Shown one piece after another: positions 9,357 through 18,392 of a stretch of DNA of 38,261 nucleotides. Position 1 is the stretch's first letter. Every line of letters begins with the position of its first letter. The stretch spans positions 1 through 38,261 of the forward strand of contig CAIOIZ010000101.1 in the NCBI GenBank assembly GCA_903858475.1, given 5' to 3'. The notes beneath the pieces were generated by a model. It had not been told where the DNA came from, ran no database searches, and worked only from the letters and a program-made list of their open reading frames with translations. Made by a program: the position numbers and the translations under genes. This stretch comes from an uncultured Bacteroidota bacterium (lineage in GTDB: Bacteria; Bacteroidota; Bacteroidia; Chitinophagales; Chitinophagaceae).

Positions 9357-10523
9357 ATGAAATATATCATTAAGAATTTTAAAACCAGCTTACTGCTAGC
9401 TTTTTCGGCAGTACTGTTTTTATCCAGCTGTAATAAAAAAATGGAGCAATTAAGTGATGCTCCAGTAACACCCCCAACTGGACTGACCCTTGCTCAAACA
9501 ATGGCAGCTAGCAGCGATAGTTTGTATTACAAACTATTGGTAAGAGGTGGGTTGATTAATAAAATTAGCCGTACGGATAGCATCTTCACTATGTTTGTAC
9601 CAGATAACAATGCAATGCGTGTTTTTGTAAACGCAGCGTCTGGTGGAGCTATTCCTGTTGCTGCTCCTGATGCAGTGCATTCAGCATTCATTAGTGGTTT
9701 ATTACCAGCAGCTAGCGCCAATGCAATTGGTAGTTTTAATATTTGCCCTCAAGCAATTACTACTGCTAGCATTCCTGCTACATTTCCGAATTTTCAATAT
9801 CCAAGTATATTGAATCCGGCTCCCGCATTGAGTGCTTTTTTAAGATTAACTACATTCCCTTCTACACGCAATGGTGCTTATTTGAATAATATTCCATTAT
9901 TGTCTACCAATACCTTGGCTAGCAATGGAGTGATTCACAAAACAGCTGCAATTGCATTGCCTCCAAGTCAATACTTGTGGGATAGAATTAATACAGATGC
10001 TACTTTTAGTTTATTGAAAGCTGCTATTCAACGTGCAGATGCAGATCCCACTGCTCCAGGTGCTTTACAAAGTGCTTTATTGAATATCGGTGCCAACCTA
10101 ACTGTGTATGCTCCTGATACCACAGCGTTTAAAAATGTTTTGTCATTTTTAAGTGGTGGTGCACTTAATCCTGCTATGCCCAATGCTGTTTTTGCTGGCT
10201 TTATTGGCACTTTGCCTATTACAACTGTAAAAGGTATTGTAGTGTATCATATCATGGGTACTAGGGCTTTTTCTAATAATTTCCCTACCACTGTTACCAA
10301 TTACCCAACCTTATTAAATGGGGCTATTCCTGCTCATCCAGGTCTTGGGTTGAGAGCAACCTTTACTGGTCCAATGGTATCAGCAGCTACCGTAAAAGGT
10401 GCTGCGAATGGTACTGCTTCTAATGTGGTAATTAATCCAACACCAGCACCAGGCGGTTCAAGCGATCAGTTTTACTTGAATGGTGTTTTACACAGAATTG
10501 ATCAGGTTTTATTACCACAATAA
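9357..10523 (+). CDS. Lipoprotein with two fasciclin (FAS1) domains
   Basis: A 388-residue lipoprotein: a hydrophobic signal ends in the lipobox L-S-S-C with Cys25, followed by N-K-K, so it is probably anchored in the outer membrane. FAS1 domain 1 spans about 42-203 and ends in N-G-V-I-H-K-T-A. Domain 2 spans about 205-387 and ends in N-G-V-L-H-R-I-D-Q-V-L-L-P, the classical closing motif. Each domain also has the conserved start of the fold (F-T-M-F-V-P-D-N-N-A and L-T-V-Y-A-P-D-T-T-A). FAS1 domains mediate adhesion or ligand contact. The gene follows the TonB receptor at 38 bp and is closed by a strong terminator, so it is the second gene of a two-gene operon. A substrate-capture role for the receptor is inference. 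Confidence 0.92.
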   Translation: MKYIIKNFKTSLLLAFSAVLFLSSCNKKMEQLSDAPVTPPTGLTLAQTMAASSDSLYYKLLVRGGLINKISRTDSIFTMFVPDNNAMRVFVNAASGGAIPVAAPDAVHSAFISGLLPAASANAIGSFNICPQAITTASIPATFPNFQYPSILNPAPALSAFLRLTTFPSTRNGAYLNNIPLLSTNTLASNGVIHKTAAIALPPSQYLWDRINTDATFSLLKAAIQRADADPTAPGALQSALLNIGANLTVYAPDTTAFKNVLSFLSGGALNPAMPNAVFAGFIGTLPITTVKGIVVYHIMGTRAFSNNFPTTVTNYPTLLNGAIPAHPGLGLRATFTGPMVSAATVKGAANGTASNVVINPTPAPGGSSDQFYLNGVLHRIDQVLLPQ

Positions 10524-10537
10524 TATAATTGAAAAAT

Positions 10538-10571
10538 AAAAAAAGGGTTTCCATTTCGAAACCCTTTTTTT
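10538..10571. terminator. Bidirectional terminator between the FAS1 gene and ychF
   Basis: Seven A, stem GGGTTTC (10545-10551), 6-base loop, stem GAAACCC (10558-10564), seven T. The symmetric A and T runs make it work on both strands. It lies between the ends of the convergent FAS1 lipoprotein gene and ychF. Confidence 0.92.
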
Positions 10572-10590
10572 ATAAGCTTATTCGAACAAA

Positions 10591-11688
10591 TTATACATTG
10601 AATCTGAAATGCATTACATCCCCATCTTGCACGATATATTCTTTCCCCTCAATACGTAATTTACCTACTTCTCTACAGGCCGCCTCACTTTTGTATTGAA
10701 TGAAATCGGTATAGGCAATTACTTCTGCTTTGATAAATCCTTTTTCGAAATCGGTATGAATAACACTGGCTGCTTGCGGAGCTTTCCAACCTTTATGAAT
10801 GGTCCATGCCCTTACTTCTTGTACACCTGCAGTAAAATAAGTAGATAGGTTCAGCAATTTATAAGTTGAATGAATCAGTCTATCCAGTGCAGGCTCGTCC
10901 ATTTTATATTCTTCCATAAACATGGCTTTGTCATCTGCATTGTCAAACTCAGCAATCTGTGCTTCGATGGCATTGGTCATTACAATTACTTCATTGCCTT
11001 CATTTTTAACTGCCTCTATCAAGGTAGCAGAAAATTTATTACCAGTATGCATGCTCGCTTCATCTACATTGGCTACGTATAAAATAGGTTTATCAGACAA
11101 TAAAAAAAGATCAGCGATGGCTGTTTTTTCTTCTTTGGTTAAGCCCAGTGAAATAATGTTTTTGCCTTTTTCAAGATGATCCTTGCATCGAACCAAGATT
11201 TCTAATTCAACCTTGGCCTTGGGATCTGTTTTAGCCAGCTTTTCGGTTCGCTGCAATTTTTTATCAACACTTTCCAAGTCTTTCAATTGCAATTCTGTTT
11301 CAATGATTTCCTTATCACTCACTGGGTTAATCGGGCCTTCTTCTCTGAGGATATTTTCATCTTCAAAACAACGAATCACATGAATGATGGCATCCACTTC
11401 CCGGATATTGGCCAAAAACTTATTGCCCAATCCTTCTCCTTTACTAGCGCCTCTTACCAATCCTGCAATATCCACGATTTCAATTTGAGTGGGAACGGTG
11501 CGGTCGGGGAGTACCAATTCGGCCAATGCATCCAAACGTGGATCTGGCACATTTACCAAGCCCGTATTGGGTTCAATGGTGCAGAAGCGATAATTGCTGG
11601 CCTGTGCCTTGGCGCTATTGCTCACTGCATTAAATAAGGTTGATTTGCCTACATTGGGTAAACCCACGATGCCTGCCTGTAATGCCAT
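10591..11688 (-). CDS. ychF: Redox-regulated ATPase YchF
   Basis: A 365-residue Obg-related P-loop ATPase of the YchF/Ola1 family, which binds ribosomes and prefers ATP over GTP. The P-loop G-L-P-N-V-G-K-S-T is at residues 9-17. The switch region [14 protein letters not shown] is near residue 73, and the altered G4 motif reads N-V-D-E in place of N-K-x-D, as is typical for this family. A coiled-coil insert rich in K, E and L lies in the middle, and a TGS domain covers roughly the last 80 residues, ending in H-F-R-F-N-V. The length is normal. It is a single gene, convergent with the FAS1 gene across a shared terminator. Confidence 0.97.
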   Translation of the reverse strand: MALQAGIVGLPNVGKSTLFNAVSNSAKAQASNYRFCTIEPNTGLVNVPDPRLDALAELVLPDRTVPTQIEIVDIAGLVRGASKGEGLGNKFLANIREVDAIIHVIRCFEDENILREEGPINPVSDKEIIETELQLKDLESVDKKLQRTEKLAKTDPKAKVELEILVRCKDHLEKGKNIISLGLTKEEKTAIADLFLLSDKPILYVANVDEASMHTGNKFSATLIEAVKNEGNEVIVMTNAIEAQIAEFDNADDKAMFMEEYKMDEPALDRLIHSTYKLLNLSTYFTAGVQEVRAWTIHKGWKAPQAASVIHTDFEKGFIKAEVIAYTDFIQYKSEAACREVGKLRIEGKEYIVQDGDVMHFRFNV

Positions 11689-11743
11689 ATAGAAATATTA
11701 AATGGTTGAAAGGATATAATTCATCATCCTTTTTTTTGAGGTG

Positions 11744-11751
11744 CAAAGGTA
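11744..11751 (-). promoter_or_regulatory. Candidate -7 box (TACCTTTG) for ychF
   Basis: On the minus strand TACCTTTG matches TAnnTTTG, 55 bp before the ychF start codon. No clear TTG at the -33 distance. Confidence 0.4.
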
Positions 11752-11853
11752 AGGGTTGCAAAGGAATGTTTAATTCAGATTAAAACAGTAATTTCAAACC
11801 TCTGGATTTTAGCCCATTAAGGGAAATGATTGTTCATTACTAGATTTTTATAT

Positions 11854-13362
11854 ATGGCATTAAGCAGAATATGGAGTGCTTTTATCATTATCGCCTTAAC
11901 GGTGGCGGGGTATCAGTATATTTTTAATCCTAGTAAGGATGATGTTTTTGGACGGATGGTTACAGGCAGTTCCAAAGATGAATTCAAATACATTGCCATT
12001 GGTGATGTAACTAAATATGGCAGGCCTAGTATTGATAGTTTTGCAAAGGAAATGTCGGATTATGGATTTAAAAAGCAAGATAAGCTAAGCGATGACTGTA
12101 AATACCTGGTTACCGACAATCTGTTGGCTGATACCGTGCAACAATTAACCAAACAGTTTGCATCCTTAAGGCCAGTTGAATACAGCTATCTGCTTGGCAA
12201 AAAACAGAAACCCGTGGATGGGGTGATTGCTACTTGTACCGTTGCCGTTCAGATATGCATTGGCTTAATTGGCATCATGGCACTATTTATGGGTTTTATG
12301 AGTATTGCAGAAAAAGCTGGTGGAATCAGATTTCTTTCTCGAGTAGTAGGCCCCTTTTTCTCCAAACTATTTCCTGAGGTACCCGCTGGGCATCCTGCAC
12401 ATGGGCATATGATGATGAATTTTAGCGCCAATATGTTGGGCTTAGATAATGCCGCCACCCCCTTTGGGATCAAAGCCATGGAAAGCCTGCAAGAATTGAA
12501 TACAGATAAGGAAAGGGCCAGTAATTCTCAAATCATGTTTCTCTGCTTGCATGCTGCCGGCTTAACCTTAATTCCGGTTAGTATCATTGCGGCAAGGGCT
12601 TCTACCATTGGTGTCAATGGATTAAAAGCAGCCAACCCAACCGATATTTTTCTTCCTTGCCTAATAGCCACTTTTGTAGCCACTGTATTTGCTATGTTGA
12701 TAGTGTCGGTCAAACAAAAAATAAAAATCATACAACCCGTTATACTAGGATGGATATTGAGTATTTCTTTTTTAATTGCTTTGTTGGTATGGTTTATTTC
12801 AACGCTCAATACGGTAGGAGTGAATTTGTTCTCTGAAAAAATAAGCAGTGGACTTATTTTATTGATTTTCATTTTAATTGTGCTGGGTGGACTGTACAAA
12901 AAAATAAATGTATTTGATGCGTTTATTGAAGGAGCAAAGGGTGGTTTTGAAACGGCGATTAAGATCATTCCTTATTTAGTAGGAATGCTTGTAGCAATTA
13001 GCCTGTTAAGAACCAGTGGTAGTTTTGAGGTAGTTATTAGTGGAATAAAACAAGTATTTGCTGCCCTTGGTGCCGACACCAAATTTGTAGATGGTATGCC
13101 AACCGCTTTGATCAAACCGATGAGTGGTAGTGGTGCCCGAGGAATGATGATTGATACCATGCGTGCTTTTGGTCCCGATTCATTTGCCGGTAGATTGAGT
13201 TGTATTTTACAAGGAAGTTCGGATACTACTTTTTATGTAATCGCAGTATATTTTGGTGCAGTATCGGTGAAGAATACACGCTATACCATCGGCGCAATGT
13301 TATTGGCCGATTTAATTGGTATTATTACTTCGATTATTCTTTGCTATTTATTTTTCGGATAA
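11854..13362 (+). CDS. Fused SpmA/SpmB nucleoside-recognition (Gate) domain membrane protein
   Basis: A 502-residue polytopic membrane protein joining two Gate domains, equivalent to spore maturation proteins A and B of Firmicutes. The first contains A-G-H-P-A-H-G-H-M-M-M-N-F and N-M-L-G-L-D-N-A-A-T-P-F-G, hallmarks of the SpmA half. The second has K-P-M-S-G-S-G-A-R-G-M and G-S-S-D-T-T-F-Y, hallmarks of the SpmB half. The transported substrate is unknown; sporulation is not implied in Bacteroidota. About 100 polar residues (roughly 25-125) separate the first membrane helix from the first Gate domain. I chose the ATG at 11854; an in-frame TTG at 11830 would add eight residues with no benefit. 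It is a single gene, ending 3 bp from a convergent gene. Confidence 0.9.
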   Translation: MALSRIWSAFIIIALTVAGYQYIFNPSKDDVFGRMVTGSSKDEFKYIAIGDVTKYGRPSIDSFAKEMSDYGFKKQDKLSDDCKYLVTDNLLADTVQQLTKQFASLRPVEYSYLLGKKQKPVDGVIATCTVAVQICIGLIGIMALFMGFMSIAEKAGGIRFLSRVVGPFFSKLFPEVPAGHPAHGHMMMNFSANMLGLDNAATPFGIKAMESLQELNTDKERASNSQIMFLCLHAAGLTLIPVSIIAARASTIGVNGLKAANPTDIFLPCLIATFVATVFAMLIVSVKQKIKIIQPVILGWILSISFLIALLVWFISTLNTVGVNLFSEKISSGLILLIFILIVLGGLYKKINVFDAFIEGAKGGFETAIKIIPYLVGMLVAISLLRTSGSFEVVISGIKQVFAALGADTKFVDGMPTALIKPMSGSGARGMMIDTMRAFGPDSFAGRLSCILQGSSDTTFYVIAVYFGAVSVKNTRYTIGAMLLADLIGIITSIILCYLFFG

Positions 13363-13365
13363 TGA

Positions 13366-13746
13366 TTAGGTGCTTGGCTTTCCTTTAATAAAAATGATGC
13401 TACCCAGTGCCAAGCCAATGCCATATCCCTTAAATGGACTGGCATATTCTCCGCCTTCTAGGGCTGCAATGGGAAAGAAAAAAAGCAATCCAAGAAGCAT
13501 TAATAAGCCAATTAAAACCCAACGGATATTCTCCGTTTGCTCCTCAAATACCTGAATGCTCCAGGAATAAGCAAATATGGCTGCAAATATGCCTGCAACA
13601 AAAAAGCTGACTGTAAAAAGAAAGGAAGTATAAAAGCGTGCATAAAATACAGCGCATAGGATATCAAAAATACTGGCCAATACGAGTATTAATAAGACGG
13701 TTCCAATTTCTACTGCAAGGGCCTTGATGAGTGCATTTATTTTCAT
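13366..13746 (-). CDS. Small four-helix membrane protein, unknown
   Basis: A 126-residue hydrophobic protein that I do not recognise. Four membrane segments are likely (about residues 12-32, 38-60, 75-92 and 103-119), with a charged cytoplasmic-type loop (E-E-Q-T-E-N-I-R) between the second and third. The stop is 3 bp from the stop of the convergent Gate protein gene. The ATG at 13746 is chosen; an upstream TTG would add 36 residues that run into the region where the divergent barrel gene starts. The hydrophobic pattern supports a real protein, but the function is unknown. Confidence 0.65.
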   Translation of the reverse strand: MKINALIKALAVEIGTVLLILVLASIFDILCAVFYARFYTSFLFTVSFFVAGIFAAIFAYSWSIQVFEEQTENIRWVLIGLLMLLGLLFFFPIAALEGGEYASPFKGYGIGLALGSIIFIKGKPST

Positions 13747-13841
13747 TCTGAAAAATAACAAAAAAATTATAAAATAAATACCCACAAAGTGGTATTGTAG
13801 ATTGTTTGAAAACTCATTATTTTGAGTTGCAAACAAACGAT

Positions 13842-14363
13842 ATGAAACTTTCACTATTGGGGATTTGTATTTTTCTTTTGTTGGTCAAAGCCAAAGCACA
13901 ACAGGATCCAGAGTTTCCAAAAGAATTCATCCTGCACCTGAAATGGCACAATGGTATGCAGACCAATTTTAAGCGGGGAAGCACGGATGTTTATGTGGGG
14001 GGATTACAATTGATTCCCCAATATACCTTGGTGCCCAAATTACTTCGTGCTGGCATTGTGCTGGGTGGATTTTATTCCAATAAGAAATGTCAGGCAATAG
14101 TAGGGCCTACCGTTTCTATCAAATTAAAAACACTCCATGCCGGCCCCTTGGGAACGGTAGCCAATATACACGCCAATTTAGATTGGCTCTGGGGCACCCA
14201 AAAACAAACTCTTTTTGGTGCAGGTTTTAATGCCGATATCGGCAATAAATTCATTGTTGGAATTAGTTTGTATCGTGATTATACCAATAATAATTGGTGG
14301 ATTCAAAATGGACTCCAATTCAGATTGAGCAAATTGAAAAAGAAAAAACAAACCATCATCTAA
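13842..14363 (+). CDS. Predicted outer-membrane beta-barrel protein, unknown
   Basis: A 173-residue exported protein. Residues 1-20 are a signal peptide (M-K-L-S-L-L then K-A-K-A-Q). The rest alternates hydrophobic and polar residues in short strands with glycine and aromatic residues (for example L-F-G-A-G-F-N-A-D-I and W-W-I-Q-N-G-L-Q-F), as in small outer-membrane barrels. The ATG at 13842 places the signal peptide at the N-terminus; an in-frame TTG at 13806 would bury it. The patatin-like lipase gene starts 9 bp after the stop, so the two are very probably co-transcribed. The protein is not recognised beyond this. A pairing of a barrel with a phospholipase may point to outer-membrane lipid handling, but that is speculation. 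Confidence 0.75.
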   Translation: MKLSLLGICIFLLLVKAKAQQDPEFPKEFILHLKWHNGMQTNFKRGSTDVYVGGLQLIPQYTLVPKLLRAGIVLGGFYSNKKCQAIVGPTVSIKLKTLHAGPLGTVANIHANLDWLWGTQKQTLFGAGFNADIGNKFIVGISLYRDYTNNNWWIQNGLQFRLSKLKKKKQTII

Positions 14364-14372
14364 TTTATTTTT

Positions 14373-15419
14373 ATGAAACGCGCATTGGTTATAAGTGGGG
14401 GCGGGTCCAAAGGGGCATATGCTATTGGGGTTTTGAAAAGATTATTGGAAGCATATCCCGGATTGAATTTCGACCTCTATGTAGGCACCAGTACCGGGGC
14501 ATTGATTGCGCCTTTGGCTGCCATTGATGAAATTGACTTGTTAGCATCTTTGTATACTTCCTTGCATACAGAAGATGTGGTATTGGCAAATAGAGTAGGA
14601 GATGTTTTAAATGAGGTGGGCATTTTTGATGTTGAGCCCTTACGACAATTATTGCTGACACATTATGACGATCAGCGATATCAACAGTTAAGTACTGCGG
14701 GGAAGGAAGTTTTTCTTACCACTACCTGCTTACAGTCGGGCGAATTAGTGGTATTTACCAATGCAACAGATCCTGCAAAATCCGCCTTGTATCAAACTAG
14801 AAAAATTGAATCAGCTAGGCATTTTAGACGAGCGGTATTGGCATCTGCCAGTCAGCCAGTTTTTATGCCCCCGGTAAAAGTAAATGAGATTATTACAGGA
14901 GAACCATTTCCCAATTTTCAATTTGTCGATGGCGGCGTAAGAGAATATGCGGGTGTGCAAATAGCTATTGACAATGGCGCAACTGAAGTTTTTACCATTT
15001 TACTTTCCAGTGGAGTGCCTGCTATTGAAAATAAGGAATACCAAAACTTATTTGATATACTCAAAACTACCATTGATATTTTTACAGATGATGTGGGAAA
15101 GAATGACCTCATTATTCCACAACAATACAATGCTGCTCTACAATATATTGATGCAGTAAAAAAAAGAATGTTGCATATGGGAATTAGTCAACCCGATATG
15201 GAAGACTGTTTTATTATCCCTGGCATGGAGAATCCTTTTCAAAATAAGAAACCGCTCAAACTATATCAATTCAGGCCATCGGCTCCATTGGGTGGTGGTG
15301 CTGGAGGGTTGGAGTTTGATCCACAAGTAATGAAGGGAATGTTGCAAAAGGGCATTGGAACTGCCAATGATTTTATTGCAAAAATGAGTCAGCAGCCTGC
15401 TGATTTAAGCTGGACCTAG
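14373..15419 (+). CDS. Patatin-like phospholipase
   Basis: A 348-residue patatin-family serine lipase. It has the oxyanion-hole motif G-G-G-S-K-G at residues 9-14, the nucleophile elbow G-T-S-T-G at 38-42 with Ser40 as nucleophile, and the catalytic D-G-G at 186-188 (in F-V-D-G-G-V-R). The Ser-Asp dyad is therefore complete and the enzyme should be able to hydrolyse acyl esters of lipids. There is no signal peptide, so it is probably cytoplasmic or peripheral to the membrane. It follows the barrel gene by 9 bp and ends at a hairpin terminator. The C-terminal part (after about 200) is family-variable. The substrate is unknown. Confidence 0.93.
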   Translation: MKRALVISGGGSKGAYAIGVLKRLLEAYPGLNFDLYVGTSTGALIAPLAAIDEIDLLASLYTSLHTEDVVLANRVGDVLNEVGIFDVEPLRQLLLTHYDDQRYQQLSTAGKEVFLTTTCLQSGELVVFTNATDPAKSALYQTRKIESARHFRRAVLASASQPVFMPPVKVNEIITGEPFPNFQFVDGGVREYAGVQIAIDNGATEVFTILLSSGVPAIENKEYQNLFDILKTTIDIFTDDVGKNDLIIPQQYNAALQYIDAVKKRMLHMGISQPDMEDCFIIPGMENPFQNKKPLKLYQFRPSAPLGGGAGGLEFDPQVMKGMLQKGIGTANDFIAKMSQQPADLSWT

Positions 15420-15442
15420 TGTGCATAGCTAGTAATAGGAGA

Positions 15443-15480
15443 AGCCGTTCCAATAGTGGGGAACGGCTATCTCTTTTCTG
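15443..15480 (+). terminator. Terminator of the barrel/patatin operon
   Basis: Perfect 9-bp stem AGCCGTTCC (15443-15451) and GGAACGGCT (15460-15468), 8-base loop, followed by the T-rich ATCTCTTTTCTG. It lies 24 bp after the patatin stop. Confidence 0.8.
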
Positions 15481-15511
15481 TCATGGTTTAATGGAATGTA
15501 TTAAAAAAATA

Positions 15512-15919
15512 TTATTCAGTTTGTTTGCCTTTGATAGTCATTTTTCTCTTGTCGCCTAAGCGGGCTTTAAATTTTTCAAATTGTTCAGGACTTAGCAATG
15601 TTTTTATTGTTTGCAATTCTTGCATTCTGATTTTTCTAAAACTCAGTTTCTTGTCCTTTTCATTTATACCAGGGTCATTGTTTATGCGATCGATAGAGTC
15701 GCTGGTGGCATTCTTAATTTCTTTTAGTTTCAATTGTTGTTCCCTAGTTAGTTTCAATTCTTTTAAAAAAACATTTCTATTTAATATGCTACTATCAGTT
15801 GAGAAGGCATGCTTGCTGCTATCGCTGTTTGCTTTATTGTCAGTCGGAATTCTTTTGATTTGTGCCGTTCCAAAAATGCTAGTAGCAATTAGGAAGGCCA
15901 TTAAACTGAATTTGCGCAT
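15512..15919 (-). CDS. Small exported Spy-like (LTxxQ) protein
   Basis: A 135-residue exported protein with a signal peptide at residues 1-20 (M-R-K-F-S-L then F-G-T-A-Q). The mature part is helical and highly charged, with two motifs of the Spy/CpxP type: L-T-R-E-Q at 57-61 and L-S-P-E-Q at 109-113. Between them are many K, E and R residues that suggest paired helices. Spy and CpxP are periplasmic chaperones or stress sensors. In Bacteroidota many short proteins share only this motif pair, so the role is inferred. The gene is alone on the minus strand, convergent with the patatin gene. The last residues are very basic (K-R-K-M-T-I-K-G-K). Confidence 0.75.
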   Translation of the reverse strand: MRKFSLMAFLIATSIFGTAQIKRIPTDNKANSDSSKHAFSTDSSILNRNVFLKELKLTREQQLKLKEIKNATSDSIDRINNDPGINEKDKKLSFRKIRMQELQTIKTLLSPEQFEKFKARLGDKRKMTIKGKQTE

Positions 15920-16013
15920 TGAAATTTTCTTGTTGGATTGAAAATGAAAGGAAAGGTTTAATGGGCTAGGGCGATAGAAAAAAAATAGGGAAATTGTTGT
16001 CTTGCATTTATTT

Positions 16014-16041
16014 AAAAACCCGGTTACGTGGTAACCGGGTT
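16014..16041 (-). terminator. Terminator of glnN
   Basis: Perfect 11-bp inverted repeat (AACCCGGTTAC at 16017-16027, GTAACCGGGTT at 16031-16041) with a 3-base loop. On the minus strand it is followed by TTTAAA, and it lies 46 bp past the glnN stop. Confidence 0.85.
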
Positions 16042-16087
16042 CTACAACGATGGCCGAAATTCATTCAGCATTTGCATGCCAGCATTA

Positions 16088-18283
16088 TTATCTTAAGAAA
16101 AGAATTTCTCTGTACTTTGGCAATAACCAATGTTCATCAGCTACCATCAATTCAAGCTTGTCTACATTGTAACGGATGATATCGAAGTATTGTCCTTTTA
16201 CTTTTTCACAATAGGCGATGGCTCTTTCTCTTGAATCGGTTAATTCATTGGCCAATTTCCTTTCTTCAATCATTTTTTCTACACTATCACTCATGATAGA
16301 TAGGTGCTTACTGATGGCTTCTACCAGTTGTAATTGATTGGCATAGGCCGCTTCTTTCAATCCTGCTTCTTTTAGTCCTTTGATGTTTTCAATCAAAATA
16401 TTCTGGTATTTGATAGCAGATGGTAGAATATAGGTAGTAGCCAATTCACCCATTATTCTCGCTTCAATTTGAACTTTTTTGATATAATCTTCCAGCATGA
16501 TTTCGTGTCTGGCTTCTAATTCAGCATGGTTATAAATGTCATTGCTTTTAAATAATTGCTTCGATTTTTCTGTTATATAAGCATCCAATGCCAGTGGGGT
16601 AGTTTTTACATTTGGCAAACCACGCTTGGCAGCCTCCTGTGCCCAGGCATCGCTGTATCCATCTCCTTCAAACAAAACTTTTTTGCTGGATACAACATAT
16701 TTCTGCAGAATATGCATGATGGCTACTTCTTTCTTTTCGCCTTTATCTATCAATGTATCTACTTCTTTCTTGAAATTCTTCAATGTTTCTGCAACGATGG
16801 TATTCAATACCGTCATGTTGTTGGCACAATTGGCAGAAGAACCTACTGCACGGAATTCAAATTTATTTCCAGTGAATGCAAAAGGAGAAGTTCTGTTTCG
16901 GTCTGTATTATCCAACATCAATTCAGGAATACTTTTGTGAATGTCGAGTTTGAGCATGGCTTCATCTTGTTCATCGAATTTGCCACCTACGCGGGTTTCT
17001 ACCTGGTCCAGTACGGTAGTCAGGTATTTCCCAATAAAGGCTGAGATGATGGCAGGAGGTGCTTCGTTGGCTCCCAAACGATGGTCATTACCTGCACTAG
17101 CAATGGAGGCTCTTAATAAATCGGAATAGTCATGTACTGCTTTAATGGTGTTCACAAAGAAGGTAAGGAACATTAGATTTGTTTTGGGCGTTTTGCCCGG
17201 CGCCAACAAATTAATTCCAGTATCGGTGGCCATACTCCAGTTATTGTGTTTACCACTACCGTTGATACCTGCAAATGGTTTCTCGTGTAACAATACTTTT
17301 AAATCATGGCGTTTGGCAACACGCGTCATGATATCCATTAATAGGGTATTGTGGTCAACTGCAATATTTACCTCCTCATAAATAGGAGCACACTCAAACT
17401 GTGCAGGCGCTACTTCATTATGACGGGTACGTAATGGAATGCCTAGTTTATAGGATTCTTCTTCAAAATCGCGCATAAAAGCGTATACGCGTTCGGGTAT
17501 GGTGCCAAAATAATGATCTTCTAGTTGTTGGCCTTTGGCTGGGCTGTGGCCAAATACCGTTCTGCCAGATAGCACTAAGTCGGGACGCGCATTGGCAAGG
17601 CCAGCATCTACTACAAAGTATTCTTGTTCCCATCCAAGCGTTGGGCTAACCTTGGCAATATTTTTATCAAAATACTGACAGACCTCTACTGCTGCTTTAT
17701 CCAATGCTACCAGTGCTTTCAGCAAGGGTGTTTTGGCGTCCAAAGATTCTCCTGTATAAGAAACAAAGATGGTGGGAATGCACAAGGTTTTACCTTGTCC
17801 AATTTCCATAATGAAAGCAGGTGAGGAAGAGTCCCAAGCGGTATATCCTCTTGCTTCAAAAGTTGCTCTTAATCCTCCACTTGGAAAGGAAGAAGCATCT
17901 GGTTCTTGTTGAATCAATGCAGCTCCATCAAATTCTTCGATTGGTGTGCCATCTCCTTTTAAAGTAAAAAAGGAATCATGCTTTTCTGCTGATAAACCTG
18001 TCAAGGGTTGAAACCAGTGCGTAAAATGGGTAACCCCTTTACTTTCTGCCCAGGCCCTCACTCCATTTGCAATTTGGCCACCCATAACACGGTCTATTTT
18101 TTTCCCTCCTTTAATAGAAGACACCAAGCTTTTATAGGCCTCATCACTTAAAAATTGTCGTGCAATTTTAAGTGTGAAAACATTTTCATTAAAGATGGCA
18201 GTGATTTTTGAAGAACCGGATACTTTTACTTCGACTGGATTGCTGGTGAGGTTTTCCAGCGCGTGGGAACGTAAAGATTGCAT
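16088..18283 (-). CDS. glnN: Glutamine synthetase type III
   Basis: A 731-residue type III glutamine synthetase (GSIII), which makes glutamine from glutamate, ammonia and ATP and is the main ammonia-assimilating enzyme of many Bacteroidota. The length (about 730, against 450-470 for type I) is diagnostic. The N-terminal GSIII-specific part includes V-M-G-G-Q-I-A-N-G-V-R-A-W and T-H-W-F-Q-P-L-T-G. The catalytic part has G-W-E-Q-E-Y-F, R-H-N-E-V-A-P-A-Q-F-E and G-I-N-G-S-G-K-H-N-N-W-S, with metal-binding glutamates and the ammonia-site residues. The C-terminus is helical. No PII protein or ammonium transporter gene is adjacent, although these often neighbour glnN. A -7 box lies 20 bp upstream and a strong terminator downstream, so it is a single-gene unit. 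Confidence 0.97.
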   Translation of the reverse strand: MQSLRSHALENLTSNPVEVKVSGSSKITAIFNENVFTLKIARQFLSDEAYKSLVSSIKGGKKIDRVMGGQIANGVRAWAESKGVTHFTHWFQPLTGLSAEKHDSFFTLKGDGTPIEEFDGAALIQQEPDASSFPSGGLRATFEARGYTAWDSSSPAFIMEIGQGKTLCIPTIFVSYTGESLDAKTPLLKALVALDKAAVEVCQYFDKNIAKVSPTLGWEQEYFVVDAGLANARPDLVLSGRTVFGHSPAKGQQLEDHYFGTIPERVYAFMRDFEEESYKLGIPLRTRHNEVAPAQFECAPIYEEVNIAVDHNTLLMDIMTRVAKRHDLKVLLHEKPFAGINGSGKHNNWSMATDTGINLLAPGKTPKTNLMFLTFFVNTIKAVHDYSDLLRASIASAGNDHRLGANEAPPAIISAFIGKYLTTVLDQVETRVGGKFDEQDEAMLKLDIHKSIPELMLDNTDRNRTSPFAFTGNKFEFRAVGSSANCANNMTVLNTIVAETLKNFKKEVDTLIDKGEKKEVAIMHILQKYVVSSKKVLFEGDGYSDAWAQEAAKRGLPNVKTTPLALDAYITEKSKQLFKSNDIYNHAELEARHEIMLEDYIKKVQIEARIMGELATTYILPSAIKYQNILIENIKGLKEAGLKEAAYANQLQLVEAISKHLSIMSDSVEKMIEERKLANELTDSRERAIAYCEKVKGQYFDIIRYNVDKLELMVADEHWLLPKYREILFLR

Positions 18284-18302
18284 AAATTTGAGGTTTAGGC
18301 AA

Positions 18303-18310
18303 CAAAAGTA
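18303..18310 (-). promoter_or_regulatory. Candidate -7 box (TACTTTTG) for glnN
   Basis: Minus-strand TACTTTTG matches TAnnTTTG, 19 bp before the glnN ATG, so the leader would be very short. No TTG at the expected -33 position is visible in the AT-rich DNA beyond it. Confidence 0.45.
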
Positions 18311-18392
18311 ATAGTAATAAGCGTAAAAAATAGAGTAAAACTATAAAATCACATAAAAAATGGTGAAATGTGGAAAAATAGTAAATATTATA

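Noticed and set aside
11287-11637. 116-residue open frame on the plus strand
   Set aside because: Antisense to the conserved GTPase-like core of ychF.
13747-13854. N-terminal extension of the small membrane protein
   Set aside because: It would overlap the start of the divergent barrel gene; the ATG at 13746 is followed directly by a sensible membrane protein.
16017-16041. 11-bp inverted repeat considered as an operator
   Set aside because: Position just after glnN, a 3-base loop and following T residues fit a terminator better.
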